The notes under the pieces: generated by a model
The model's input: the letters and a program-made list of their open reading frames with translations, nothing else
The model's database searches: none
Told to the model about the DNA's origin: nothing
Position numbers and translations under genes: made by a program
In this document: positions 7,302 through 14,960 of the stretch, in pieces
Layout of the letters: each line of letters begins with the position of its first letter
Position numbering within the stretch: position 1 is the first letter of the stretch
Assembly (NCBI GenBank): GCA_030018135.1
Contig: JASEGJ010000016.1
Span: 1-24,156, forward strand
Source: Candidatus Hodarchaeaceae archaeon
Lineage (GTDB): Archaea > Hadarchaeota > Hadarchaeia > Hadarchaeales > Hadarchaeaceae
Length of the DNA: 24,156 bases
Direction of reading: 5' to 3'

Positions 7302-7323
7302 ACAATAAAATCTGTGGTTCTAC

Positions 7324-7330
7324 TTATTAG
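7324..7330 (-). promoter_or_regulatory. TATA-like box for lysS
   Basis: The minus strand reads CTAATAA, centred about 26 nt before the lysS ATG at 7301. This spacing would make the transcript leaderless or nearly so. Confidence 0.4.
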
Positions 7331-7403
7331 CATCTTCTTTTTAATGCATGGTTTTGTTATACGTAGAAATTTTTTAAAACTTGTAGGTCCAGATTTCCAC
7401 TTG

Positions 7404-7412
7404 TCTTTATAG
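7404..7412 (+). promoter_or_regulatory. TATA-like box for the aminotransferase gene
   Basis: TCTTTATAG lies about 26 nt before a likely start site near 7434. The short leader then carries a strong Shine-Dalgarno, GAGGTGATG, at 7441-7449. Confidence 0.45.
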
Positions 7413-7451
7413 CGTTGAGCAACTAATCGAATTTGCTCAAGAGGTGATGAA

Positions 7452-8609
7452 TTGAGGCCAGCGAGGCGGATGGCGACGATGCCGCAATCTGGCACGCTGA
7501 GGATGCTCGACGTAGCCAAGCGGCTGGAGCGAGAGGGGCGCGATATCATCCACATGGAGGTTGGCGAGCCCGATTTCGACACACCCGAGCACATCAAGCG
7601 GGCCGCGGAGGAGGCTCTTGCGCGGGGGGTGACGAAGTACACCCCGAGCGCAGGCACACCTGAGTTGCGCGAGGCCATCGCGGAGCATTTGACGACGAAG
7701 GGAATTCCCGCAGCACCGAAGGAGGTCCTAGTGACGCCCGGCGCCAAGCACGCGATATTCTGCGCCATGGCGGCGGCTCTCGACCCAAGCGACGAGGTGC
7801 TCATCCCGAGCCCATGCTGGACCTACGAGGGGATCGCGCTCACAGCCGGGGCGAAACCCACATACATCGAGATGACCCAGGCAGATGAATTCAGGTTAAA
7901 GGTCGGAGACGTACAGGAAAAACTCACCCAGAGGACCCGAATGCTCGTACTCAATTACCCCAACAACCCGACTGGTGCAACTATGACTAAGGACGACCTA
8001 AGTGCATTGGCCGATCTCGCGGCCGACCACGAGCTCTGGGTGCTGTCCGACGAGATATACGATTGTTTGGTGTACGATGGCAAGCATGCCAGCATCGCCT
8101 CTCTACCCGGGATGCACGAGCGCACCATCTATATCAACGGCTTCTCCAAGGCTTATGCCATGACCGGTTGGAGGCTCGGCTACGCCGCCGCGCCAGCCGA
8201 GCTAACTGCCGAGATGGTAAAAATTCAACAGGCTTCCACATCTTGTCCAACCTCCTTCGTCCAAGCCGCTGGCGTCGCTGCCCTGCGCGGCCCACAGGAT
8301 TGCGTCGAGCGGATGCGCGAGGAGTACCACAGGCGGCGCGATGTGATCGTCGAGGGACTTAACTCCATTGATGGCTTCGAGTGCGTTAAGCCGAAGGGTG
8401 CCTTCTACGCCTTTCCGAGCATCGGGGGGCTCGAGATAAAGTCGCTCGAGCTTTGCGAGTACCTCCTGCGCGAGGCGGGCGTCGCGGCTGTGCCTGGGAG
8501 CGAGTTCGGTCCGTACGGTGAGGGGCACGTGCGCTTCAGCTATGCCACATCCATGGAAAAAATCGAGAGGGCGCTCGAAAGGATCGAAACGGCCGTCGCG
8601 CGACTTTAG
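7452..8609 (+). CDS. Class I/II pyridoxal-phosphate aminotransferase (aspartate/alanine type)
   Basis: A 385-residue fold-type I aminotransferase. Seen: VGEPDFDTP (37-45), KYTPSAGTPELREAI (62-76), NYPNNPTGA (168-176), the SDEIY motif with Asp200, and GFSKAYAMTGWRLGY (230-244), where Lys233 forms the Schiff base. The set places it in COG0436 (AspC/AlaT-like); whether it prefers aspartate, alanine or another donor cannot be read from sequence. I chose TTG 7452 because it sits 5 nt after the GAGGTG core and keeps the usual MPQSGTLRM opening about ten residues in. The Shine-Dalgarno region also contains a minimal ATG-AAT-TGA ORF (7447-7455) whose stop overlaps the TTG. Whether this is used is unknown. 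Confidence 0.93.
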   Translation: MRPARRMATMPQSGTLRMLDVAKRLEREGRDIIHMEVGEPDFDTPEHIKRAAEEALARGVTKYTPSAGTPELREAIAEHLTTKGIPAAPKEVLVTPGAKHAIFCAMAAALDPSDEVLIPSPCWTYEGIALTAGAKPTYIEMTQADEFRLKVGDVQEKLTQRTRMLVLNYPNNPTGATMTKDDLSALADLAADHELWVLSDEIYDCLVYDGKHASIASLPGMHERTIYINGFSKAYAMTGWRLGYAAAPAELTAEMVKIQQASTSCPTSFVQAAGVAALRGPQDCVERMREEYHRRRDVIVEGLNSIDGFECVKPKGAFYAFPSIGGLEIKSLELCEYLLREAGVAAVPGSEFGPYGEGHVRFSYATSMEKIERALERIETAVARL

Positions 8610-8664
8610 CCAAAATTTGACATCAGAATTTTTAACCAGAATTCACTAAAACAATGAAGTTGCC

Positions 8665-9057
8665 TTAAATTTGAACCCACCTTCGATTGACCAGATCCCA
8701 AATCCCCTGCCCGTGGAAATCACCGCGGACGCAAAATGCGGACACGACTTTTCGGCCTGCGTCCAATGTGATTATTGCAGTGTGGCCCTCGAGCGCTTCG
8801 AGCATAAAGTGCGGATGTCCTCCACTCCACGTGGTATAGTCCACGACCAGAACCTTACCACCCGGCTGATGATTATAGGCTTCCTTGATCTCGACCGAGT
8901 TTTCGTCGAGGTGGTCGGATACGTCGGTATTCTTCAGAAACTTTATCACGATGCTCTTCATCTCCGCTTCGCTTAATTCCCCCCGCGCGACATAGAGCAC
9001 AGCAACACCGAGACAAGTACCGACTAAAACCGCGACGATGATTATTTTTTTCAGCAT
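8665..9057 (-). CDS. Hypothetical membrane-anchored protein, 130 aa
   Basis: Not assigned to a family. The product has one N-terminal hydrophobic segment (about 3-23) after a lysine pair, suggesting a membrane anchor or uncleaved signal. The rest is a small outside domain: a helical LSEAEMKSIVIKFLKNTDV part, then beta-rich blocks containing GGKVLVVDYTTWSGGHPHFML and ITLDAGRKVVSAFCVRGDFHG. The layout loosely recalls PepSY-like small extracytoplasmic domains, but I do not claim membership. The start is ATG 9057, supported by a GGGTGAGG ribosome-binding site about 8 nt upstream. It lies next to a decayed secreted beta-propeller gene on the same strand, so both probably belong to an accessory cell-surface region. 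Confidence 0.7.
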   Translation of the reverse strand: MLKKIIIVAVLVGTCLGVAVLYVARGELSEAEMKSIVIKFLKNTDVSDHLDENSVEIKEAYNHQPGGKVLVVDYTTWSGGHPHFMLEALEGHTAIITLDAGRKVVSAFCVRGDFHGQGIWDLVNRRWVQI

Positions 9058-9127
9058 TTGCTATCCTCACCCACTTTTCGGCTCTTCCCCAGAGGACTGA
9101 CCTTTATCACCATCAGCTCATGGCAGG

Positions 9128-9730
9128 TCAGCTACCCAAAAACTCAATTTGGTTTATTTCGCTTAAATCATCTAGTCGGTTCATTTTTACCATGCGTTCC
9201 GAAAATGTGTAAAGCACATCCTCGATGTAAAGGGACCTTTGTACCGAATAGGGGGGAAGAGAAATAGAAACCGCTTTTTGCGAGTTCCTCACCCCGTAAG
9301 TGGGTAACCCTACCCCTGAACTCAAATCCCCCATCCAAGGAAACATCGAACACATAGGCCCCTTGGAAAACGTAATCCCCGATGGTGAATGGGGGCACCC
9401 CTCCTGGATATTTTTCTTCATTTATTTCAGCGAGCAAGATGGGTATGATCAAAAGACCCCTTTCCCTGCTGAACAGGAATGCCTTGTGATCTCTTAAGGC
9501 ATAGGAGTCGGTACCGCGATCGCCGATGGTGTACCTCGCCCTCTCCTTGGGATTTTCCACATCGCTGACATCGAAGTCTCCTGCCTTTCTTTCAAAAAAT
9601 CCTTCAACTCCTGATAAGAGAAAAATCTCCTCACCTGCGGCTCAACTTCGGCCCCCAATTTAAAAGAAAGAATGGATACAGTGCTCGCCAACAGCGCCGC
9701 GACCAAGAGCAAGGGGATGAGGGCCCTCAT
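9128..9730 (-). pseudogene. Remnant of a secreted C-terminal beta-propeller domain protein
   Basis: Three frames together carry the two ends of a large archaeal secreted beta-propeller protein. The N-terminus (from ATG 9730, after a GGAGTG ribosome-binding site) has a signal peptide, LIPLLLVAALLASTVSIL, then FFSYQELKDFL. After a junction near 9580 the frame changes to the family's C-terminal region: NPKERARYTIGDRGTDS, then EKYPGGVPPFTIGDYVFQGA. A second shift at six G on the plus strand (9251-9256; five would restore the frame) leads to the typical ending RSLYIEDVLYTF...DDLSEINQIEF. Intact relatives are several hundred residues longer, so the middle is deleted. A TATA-like TTTATAA (about 9768-9774) is intact upstream. 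It is non-functional as a propeller. Confidence 0.8.
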
Positions 9731-9819
9731 GTTCTGCACTCCAATTTTTTCGTGCATGTTACTTTGTTATAAATTAAGTTTCGAATGTGAAATCCAGAAT
9801 TTACGTCGCGGAAAAATCC

Positions 9820-12060
9820 TCAGGGCACGTACGAGCTGCTCAGCACCCGCCTGATCTCCCTCGCCTTCTCGGGCCCTATACCTCGCACCTGCTGAAGCTC
9901 CTCCTCCGACGCCGCCATGACCCGCTCCACCGTGCCGAAGTGCTCGAGCAACCGCTCGGCCAGCACCGCCGAGACGCCCGGCAGCCCCTCGACGATGAAC
10001 CTCTGTTGCTCCTGCAAGGTCAAGCCCTTGGCCTCGCCGCGTACCGCCACCTCTCGATCTCTCTCCGCCTGCTCCCGCTTGGCAATCATGGCAAGCACGG
10101 CCGCCGTTTCCCTCTCGTTCCGGGTGGGCAGGACCGAGACGCCGAAGTCGACCGCCACAGCAGCCAGTGCCCCCCTTATCGCATTCGGATGAATGGCTCG
10201 GATCATGTAGAGCTCGTTGCTCTCGCCCTCCAAGATAAGAATTGGGCGCTCGAAGGTCTCCGCCAGCAACTTCGCTTGGCCCAGCAATCGCTTGTCTACC
10301 ATCGACTGCAGAAAATCCTGCACGGACTTGCGTTCCACGCCCACGCGGTCGCTGAGGATGTAATCGCCGACTTCGAGTTGCTTGGCCTCGATTACGACGC
10401 CCAGCTGCGCCAGCTCGCGAACCACGCCCGACGCCACCTCGCGGTGGTCTGCGATGACCCTCACCATTGCCGGCTTGGTGAACTCCTCCAACATCTTCTG
10501 ACCCATTTGCGCTGGCGCCGCCCCTTGTCCGCATAGCGCCTCGCGCATCCGTTGCTCCTTACGGACGGCCGACCAGTAAAATGCTTCGTCCCGCGTCCCC
10601 TTGGCCAGTAACACGATGACCCGTCCCGGCCTAATGCGACCGGTCCGCCCGCGCCGCTGGATAAACCTGATCTCGCTTGGCACAGCCTCGTAGAAGAGCA
10701 CAAGTTCGACGCTGGGGATGTCGAGGCCCTCCTCTCCGACCGCGGTGCTTATGAGCACGTTGTAATCTCCGGCCCTGAACTTCTCAAGAATCCGGGCCTG
10801 CTCCCTCTGACTCATCCCGGATTCGCTTTCCCGCGCCGCCTGCCCTATAAACTTTACCGGCCTCACGCCGCTCAACTTGCTCAGCACATCGACCAGCCTC
10901 TCGACGGAGTCCCGGTAGTGGGCGAAGATTATCACTCGCGAATTGGGCTTTCGCACGAACTGCCCGCGGACGACCTCGATTGCCTCGGCAATCTTGGGGT
11001 GCTCCATCTTTTCGCGTAGCCCTTGAGCGGTGCGAAAGGCCCGCCATGTCCTAGGATCGTTGGCTAAAATTTTCAATGCCCTGCCGGCGCCCGGCATGCG
11101 CGCCCTTCGCAACAATCGCGCCAGGTAGCGCTCGAGCGCTGCCAAGCCCTGGGTCTCGAGTAACTCGACCGCATGACACAGCCGCATGGCGGCGGCCTGC
11201 GCAATCAGTCCGACGTAAAGATTTTCCGGCGCGCTGGGCCCGAGTCCATGCACGACCTCGCGAATTTTACGTTGAACCTCGAGGAGGTCGCGTTTTCCGA
11301 CCCCCTGTACGCTTGTTATGAACCCATATTTTTTTAGCACAGTCAGCTGTTCCCTCAGCTGCTCCTCCAACAGCTTTTTAACATCGATAAATGCCCGCGG
11401 AAGCTCCAGCCTGTGCCACTCTATTTCGGTGGGCTGAACATATGGATGAACGTCCGCGTCCCTCTCGGTCCTGATCTCGACCTGCCCGATAAAGAGGTTT
11501 CGCTTGACCTCCTCAATTCGGCCCGCCTCGGCGCCGGGCGAGGCCGTAAGCGCCAAGATCAGGGGGTTCTTCGCCGCGCGCATGTAACGCTCGGCTACGA
11601 AGCCATATGGGTAATCGCCGACGGCGCGGTGCGCCTCATCGAACACTAGCAGCGAAAAATCCCCGAGCGAGAGCCTGCCGGCGACTAAGTCGTACTCCAC
11701 GACCTGCGGCGTCGCGAATATCAACCTCGCCCGCCGCCATGCCTCTTGTCTTCGAGCTGGCGATGTGTGACCTGTGAGCGCTCGAAGTTCCTCCCGCGGC
11801 AACCTCATCAAGCGCCCAAAGACTTGGCAGTGCTGCACCACGAGCGGTCGGGTAGGTGCCATCACCAGAACTTTGCTGTCCGGCAATCCAGCCAGACGAT
11901 GGGCGGCCACCATTATCGCGATCTGCGTCTTCCCCATGCCAGTTGGGAGCACGACCAACGTGTTTCCTCGAACTGCGGAGCTGAAAATCACCTGCTGATA
12001 TGCCCTGGCCTCCATCGAGTTCGGCTCTATCAACGGATGATCTACGTGCGACATCGACAT
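9820..12060 (-). CDS. hef: Hef-type helicase-nuclease (XPF/MUS81/FANCM family)
   Basis: A 746-residue fusion. The N-terminal superfamily 2 helicase has Walker A PTGMGKT (39-45), DEAH (141-144), LTASPG, and motif VI QRRGRTGRIRPGR. The C-terminal XPF-type nuclease starts near residue 529 with VRVIADHRE and GDYILSD, followed by the catalytic ERK at about 576-578. Tandem helix-hairpin-helix repeats (GLPGVSAVLAERLL; VRGIGPEKAREI) end the protein. In Thermococcales, Hef processes stalled forks and branched DNA. The open frame extends to 12234, but I place the start at ATG 12060. The helicase homology begins just inside it, the upstream residues are not family-like, and a TATA box lies 28 nt before it. 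It follows xpd on the same strand. Confidence 0.93.
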   Translation of the reverse strand: MSMSHVDHPLIEPNSMEARAYQQVIFSSAVRGNTLVVLPTGMGKTQIAIMVAAHRLAGLPDSKVLVMAPTRPLVVQHCQVFGRLMRLPREELRALTGHTSPARRQEAWRRARLIFATPQVVEYDLVAGRLSLGDFSLLVFDEAHRAVGDYPYGFVAERYMRAAKNPLILALTASPGAEAGRIEEVKRNLFIGQVEIRTERDADVHPYVQPTEIEWHRLELPRAFIDVKKLLEEQLREQLTVLKKYGFITSVQGVGKRDLLEVQRKIREVVHGLGPSAPENLYVGLIAQAAAMRLCHAVELLETQGLAALERYLARLLRRARMPGAGRALKILANDPRTWRAFRTAQGLREKMEHPKIAEAIEVVRGQFVRKPNSRVIIFAHYRDSVERLVDVLSKLSGVRPVKFIGQAARESESGMSQREQARILEKFRAGDYNVLISTAVGEEGLDIPSVELVLFYEAVPSEIRFIQRRGRTGRIRPGRVIVLLAKGTRDEAFYWSAVRKEQRMREALCGQGAAPAQMGQKMLEEFTKPAMVRVIADHREVASGVVRELAQLGVVIEAKQLEVGDYILSDRVGVERKSVQDFLQSMVDKRLLGQAKLLAETFERPILILEGESNELYMIRAIHPNAIRGALAAVAVDFGVSVLPTRNERETAAVLAMIAKREQAERDREVAVRGEAKGLTLQEQQRFIVEGLPGVSAVLAERLLEHFGTVERVMAASEEELQQVRGIGPEKAREIRRVLSSSYVP

Positions 12061-12085
12061 CAAACTCGAAATATCATCGGGCTGA

Positions 12086-12091
12086 GATATA
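12086..12091 (-). promoter_or_regulatory. TATA box for hef
   Basis: The minus strand reads TTATAT within CCTTATATCTC, about 28 nt from the chosen ATG at 12060. This fits a leaderless message and argues against the longer open frame. Confidence 0.45.
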
Positions 12092-12154
12092 AGGCATCGA
12101 GGGGGCAAAACGTGGGAAAAATGGACGGCAAACTTAAACTCCCGAACTCGTTCA

Positions 12155-12184
12155 AAAAAGCTGAGCGATAAAAAATAAGATGCG
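12155..12184 (-). terminator. T-rich terminator after xpd
   Basis: Immediately downstream of the xpd stop, the minus strand reads CATCTTATTTTTTATCGC and then, after a short gap, a run of six T. Archaeal terminators are commonly plain T-runs like this. It would separate xpd transcription from hef. Confidence 0.4.
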
Positions 12185-14128
12185 TCAGCCTCCGAAGAAT
12201 TCCCGCAAGCGCCTCGCGAGCGCCCCGTGCTCATCCTGCACGACCTCCAGCCGCTCGCGCAGCCAGCTCGGGATGCTGCGCTTGACGAAGGCCGTCGCGA
12301 CCCGCCAATCCATGAATATGACGGCTGCCTTGTCGGTGAGCAGGCGATGCGCCCTGCCAGCTGCTTGGCTCATGCGCCTGTGGGCGGGCAGGTAGTAGCC
12401 GTAAAACTCCCCCTTGCCCGGGAACTGGGACTCGTAGTACTCGACCATCGCCTTGGTGCGCTTGGTCGGACGGGAGTACGGGATGCCGACCACAACGACG
12501 GCGTTCATCTCGTTGCCCGGGTAATCGCCTCCCTCCGCATTTCGGCCGCCCACGACGCCTAGGAGCACCGCCCCGCCCCTTTCGGCGTGCGACTTAAAGT
12601 CTCTGACCAAACGATCGTTTTTTAACGACGACATCTCCCGCTCCTCGACGAACAACGGCTTTTGGACCCTGTTAGCTATACCGGCGTCGAGCAGGCCCTC
12701 CAGGACCTCATAGCTTGCCGTGAAAACTCCCACGTTTGCCGGCACGGCATCCGTCACCTCGGCTACGCGGTCGACGAGCTTATCGTACATCTCTCGCGCG
12801 CGGTAGGTCTCCTTCGTCGTGACGCCTCGCACCACCAGCGCGAGCACGTTTTCGCTGGAGAACGGCGACGAAAATTGCGCCGTGATCGTGTCCTCGGGCA
12901 GGCCGATGACGTCTCGATATGCATCGAGCGGGACGAGCGTCCCAGACATGCTGACGACGGAATGCGCGCCATCTATGACGGGTGATGTTATGATCCTCGG
13001 GTCAAGCGCTTGGACCTCGAGCTTTACTGTGGGCTGCCCGTGCCTCCCGGTGCCCCTCGATATTATGTGCATGTACTGGGGGCTTTTGCTCGTCGCGTCC
13101 CACGCCTCTAAAAACGTCGCGAGCCTGCGTATGTAGGAGCGCGGCGCCCTGCCCCGCCTGAGGTCGTATAGCATGTGCTCCTCGCCAACTCTTTTGAGGA
13201 ACTCAAAGATGTCAGCTGGTTCGATGTCCAACCCCGCTCGCTCGAGCATGTCGGCTATCGCGTCCAAGAACTCCCGGCCCCGAAGCAGCTCCTCGCCATC
13301 CCCGTCGCCTATGCGCTCCGTCGCCATCTCGTCGACGAGTTCGTGCAAGCCTTTTGCAACTTGATATGCCAGCTCGTCCCCGAACTCCTGGGCCTCCCGC
13401 GCGGCGGAGGCGATCGAGAAGGTGCTCAACACGCCGCTCGCGAGTTCGACCGCAACCTCAGGTAAATTGTGCGCCTCGTCGAGGACGACGATCAAATCTG
13501 AGGGATCCGCATGCATGTTGCGCAGGAAGAGCGGTCTTATCTCTGGATCCAGTAAATAGATGTAGCTGGCTGCTACCACCTTAACGTCCGCGAGAGCACT
13601 TTTGGCTAGCTCGTAGGGGCAAAAGTTTTCCTCCCTACAAATGTCGATGAGTCCGCCCGCGGTCGTCGGCTGAGCCAAAATAACGTCTTGAAGCTCTAAG
13701 ACTCTTTCCTCCTGCTTGAGCATATTCTCGTAAAATTCGCACCTCTCGAGCTTGCGAAGCATACCGCAGGTATAAGCCGCGTCGGCCGCGCTCGCAGCGA
13801 ACCGCCTCACGAGCGGGTTGATGCACATTTCCCTGCGCCCGCGCATGGATATACCGGAGATGTGGAACCTCGAGCGGAGTGCACGGAGCTCCTCGATCAC
13901 CCGGTCCATTTGCTTGTGCGTGCGGCAGCAGTAGATTATTCGGCGGTCGGCCGCCTCCGGGGAGACCAGAATGCCGCAGAGCACGGCGATCGTCTTTCCC
14001 ATGCCAGTCGAGCCCTCAAGCGCCGCATGCCTGCCGGCACTGACGGCACCTCGAATGACATTGATCATCTCCGCCTGAACTGGTCTAACCTCCGGGTAGG
14101 GAAAAATCTCGGCGAGGGAGATCGTCAT
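12185..14128 (-). CDS. XPD/Rad3-family Fe-S DNA helicase
   Basis: A 647-residue superfamily 2 helicase. Seen: Walker A GSTGMGKT (39-46), YCCRTHKQM (66-74), the DEAH box (217-220) in VVLDEAHNLPE, VSMSGTLVP, and C-terminal motif VI AAGRAHR. Cysteines 102, 121, 130 and 170 (with 164 nearby) are arranged like the four ligands of the XPD/FANCJ [4Fe-4S] cluster. XPD unwinds DNA 5' to 3' in repair; archaeal versions act without a full TFIIH. The length is typical. It is preceded, with a 15-nt gap, by a small membrane-protein gene, and hef follows on the same strand, making a repair pair. ATG 14128 is the natural start. Confidence 0.93.
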   Translation of the reverse strand: MTISLAEIFPYPEVRPVQAEMINVIRGAVSAGRHAALEGSTGMGKTIAVLCGILVSPEAADRRIIYCCRTHKQMDRVIEELRALRSRFHISGISMRGRREMCINPLVRRFAASAADAAYTCGMLRKLERCEFYENMLKQEERVLELQDVILAQPTTAGGLIDICREENFCPYELAKSALADVKVVAASYIYLLDPEIRPLFLRNMHADPSDLIVVLDEAHNLPEVAVELASGVLSTFSIASAAREAQEFGDELAYQVAKGLHELVDEMATERIGDGDGEELLRGREFLDAIADMLERAGLDIEPADIFEFLKRVGEEHMLYDLRRGRAPRSYIRRLATFLEAWDATSKSPQYMHIISRGTGRHGQPTVKLEVQALDPRIITSPVIDGAHSVVSMSGTLVPLDAYRDVIGLPEDTITAQFSSPFSSENVLALVVRGVTTKETYRAREMYDKLVDRVAEVTDAVPANVGVFTASYEVLEGLLDAGIANRVQKPLFVEEREMSSLKNDRLVRDFKSHAERGGAVLLGVVGGRNAEGGDYPGNEMNAVVVVGIPYSRPTKRTKAMVEYYESQFPGKGEFYGYYLPAHRRMSQAAGRAHRLLTDKAAVIFMDWRVATAFVKRSIPSWLRERLEVVQDEHGALARRLREFFGG

Positions 14129-14143
14129 CGAATAATCTAATCC

Positions 14144-14458
14144 TCACGCGGTCAATTTAATGGTGTATGTTATTATCCACAAAATTAGCCACATGATGAA
14201 AAATGGCAATGCGCCCGTGGTGGCGATTTTTCGCCTCTCAATTGGCTTTTGAACCTGAGTCGCGGTTGTGGTCGAGGCGGGGGGCGACGGCGCGGGTTTG
14301 ACGACGCCGAACATGGAGCAGGCCAACCTGTACGAGCCGTAGAAAAAGACGATCGCGAGCAGCAATGCCGCACCCTCACTGGATAACACGCCGGAGATAA
14401 GTCCGACGAGGGCGCCGAATGCGGCGAACAGAATGGTAATTTTACCCACAGCGTCCAT
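14144..14458 (-). CDS. Small three-helix membrane protein (possibly EMC6-like)
   Basis: A 104-residue protein with three hydrophobic segments, at about 7-27, 31-50 and 83-102. A proline/threonine-rich loop (about 56-75) and a basic patch, ERRKIATTG, precede the last helix. The layout and the closing LPFFIMWLILWIITYTIKL resemble archaeal EMC6-like proteins, relatives of an ER membrane insertase subunit. That identification is from memory and tentative. ATG 14458 was chosen; a TTTTTAAGC TATA-like element (about 14521-14529) would give a 5' leader of roughly 40 nt. It lies 15 nt upstream of xpd and may be co-transcribed with it, with no evident functional link. Confidence 0.65.
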   Translation of the reverse strand: MDAVGKITILFAAFGALVGLISGVLSSEGAALLLAIVFFYGSYRLACSMFGVVKPAPSPPASTTTATQVQKPIERRKIATTGALPFFIMWLILWIITYTIKLTA

Positions 14459-14672
14459 GTGTACACCAACTCGTCGCGAGGTTATCCACGTTTAGCTCGG
14501 AACTATGGTCTGCGCCCGCGAGCTTAAAAATGCTATCGGTGCCATTGGGGTCGTTTGGGTTGTGAGTTGGCCGTCGTCTCCACTACCCGGCTGCCCTTTG
14601 ACCAAAAACTGGAAAACTTATCAGCATTTGGTTTAAGATGGGCGCCTTATCACCTCAGGCCCAGCCTCCTCT

Positions 14673-14843
14673 TCAACTTCTTGATAAATCCCCCTCCTCC
14701 CTAATTTGTAGGTAACGATAGACGGTTGAAACGCCTAACTTCGGCCTCTTGGCTATCTCCTTTGGCTCTATCCCCATTTCCTTGAGCCTCCTTATTTCTC
14801 CTATGGTTTCTGGCGCCAATCTTTTTCTCCCTCTCTTTGACAT
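14673..14843 (-). CDS. Small helix-turn-helix DNA-binding protein, apparently frameshifted near its C-terminus
   Basis: A 56-residue protein from ATG 14843, seven bases after a GAGGTG ribosome-binding site. A basic start, SKRGRKR, precedes a resolvase/Hin-type HTH: PETIGEIRRLKEMGIEPKEI, then KLGVSTVYRYL. Such short proteins are common in archaea, and the target is unknown. The current frame ends GDLSRS at 14673. In another frame the DNA continues as GFIKKLKRRLGLR, ending at tandem stops (14652-14647), a far more natural basic tail. The switch falls at a run of five C (14690-14694, plus strand). Either the assembly has a wrong run length or the gene is truly altered. A TTTTTTAACC TATA-like box lies about 35 nt upstream. 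Confidence 0.65.
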   Translation of the reverse strand: MSKRGRKRLAPETIGEIRRLKEMGIEPKEIAKRPKLGVSTVYRYLQIREEGDLSRS

Positions 14844-14960
14844 GATTCTCCACCTCAATAGAAATCTTGTGTATTGGTTAAAAAATAGCCCCCAATGATT
14901 TCCTCGGGAAAAGCATCGACGCTTTATTACCCGTAGCTCAGTAGTTTCAATGGGATCACA

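Noticed and set aside
7181-7804. 207-aa minus-strand ORF spanning the lysS/aminotransferase gap
   Set aside because: It is antisense to the aminotransferase start and covers the divergent promoters; its composition is serine/arginine-rich shadow coding.
12061-12234. N-terminal extension of the hef frame to 12234
   Set aside because: The added 58 residues are not helicase-like, cross a TATA box and overlap the xpd 3' end; ATG 12060 fits the promoter and homology.
14931-14960. A GTAGCTCAGT stretch resembling a tRNA D arm just upstream of rqcH
   Set aside because: No matching D-stem partner, acceptor stem or T arm follows, and it lies in the promoter/leader of rqcH.
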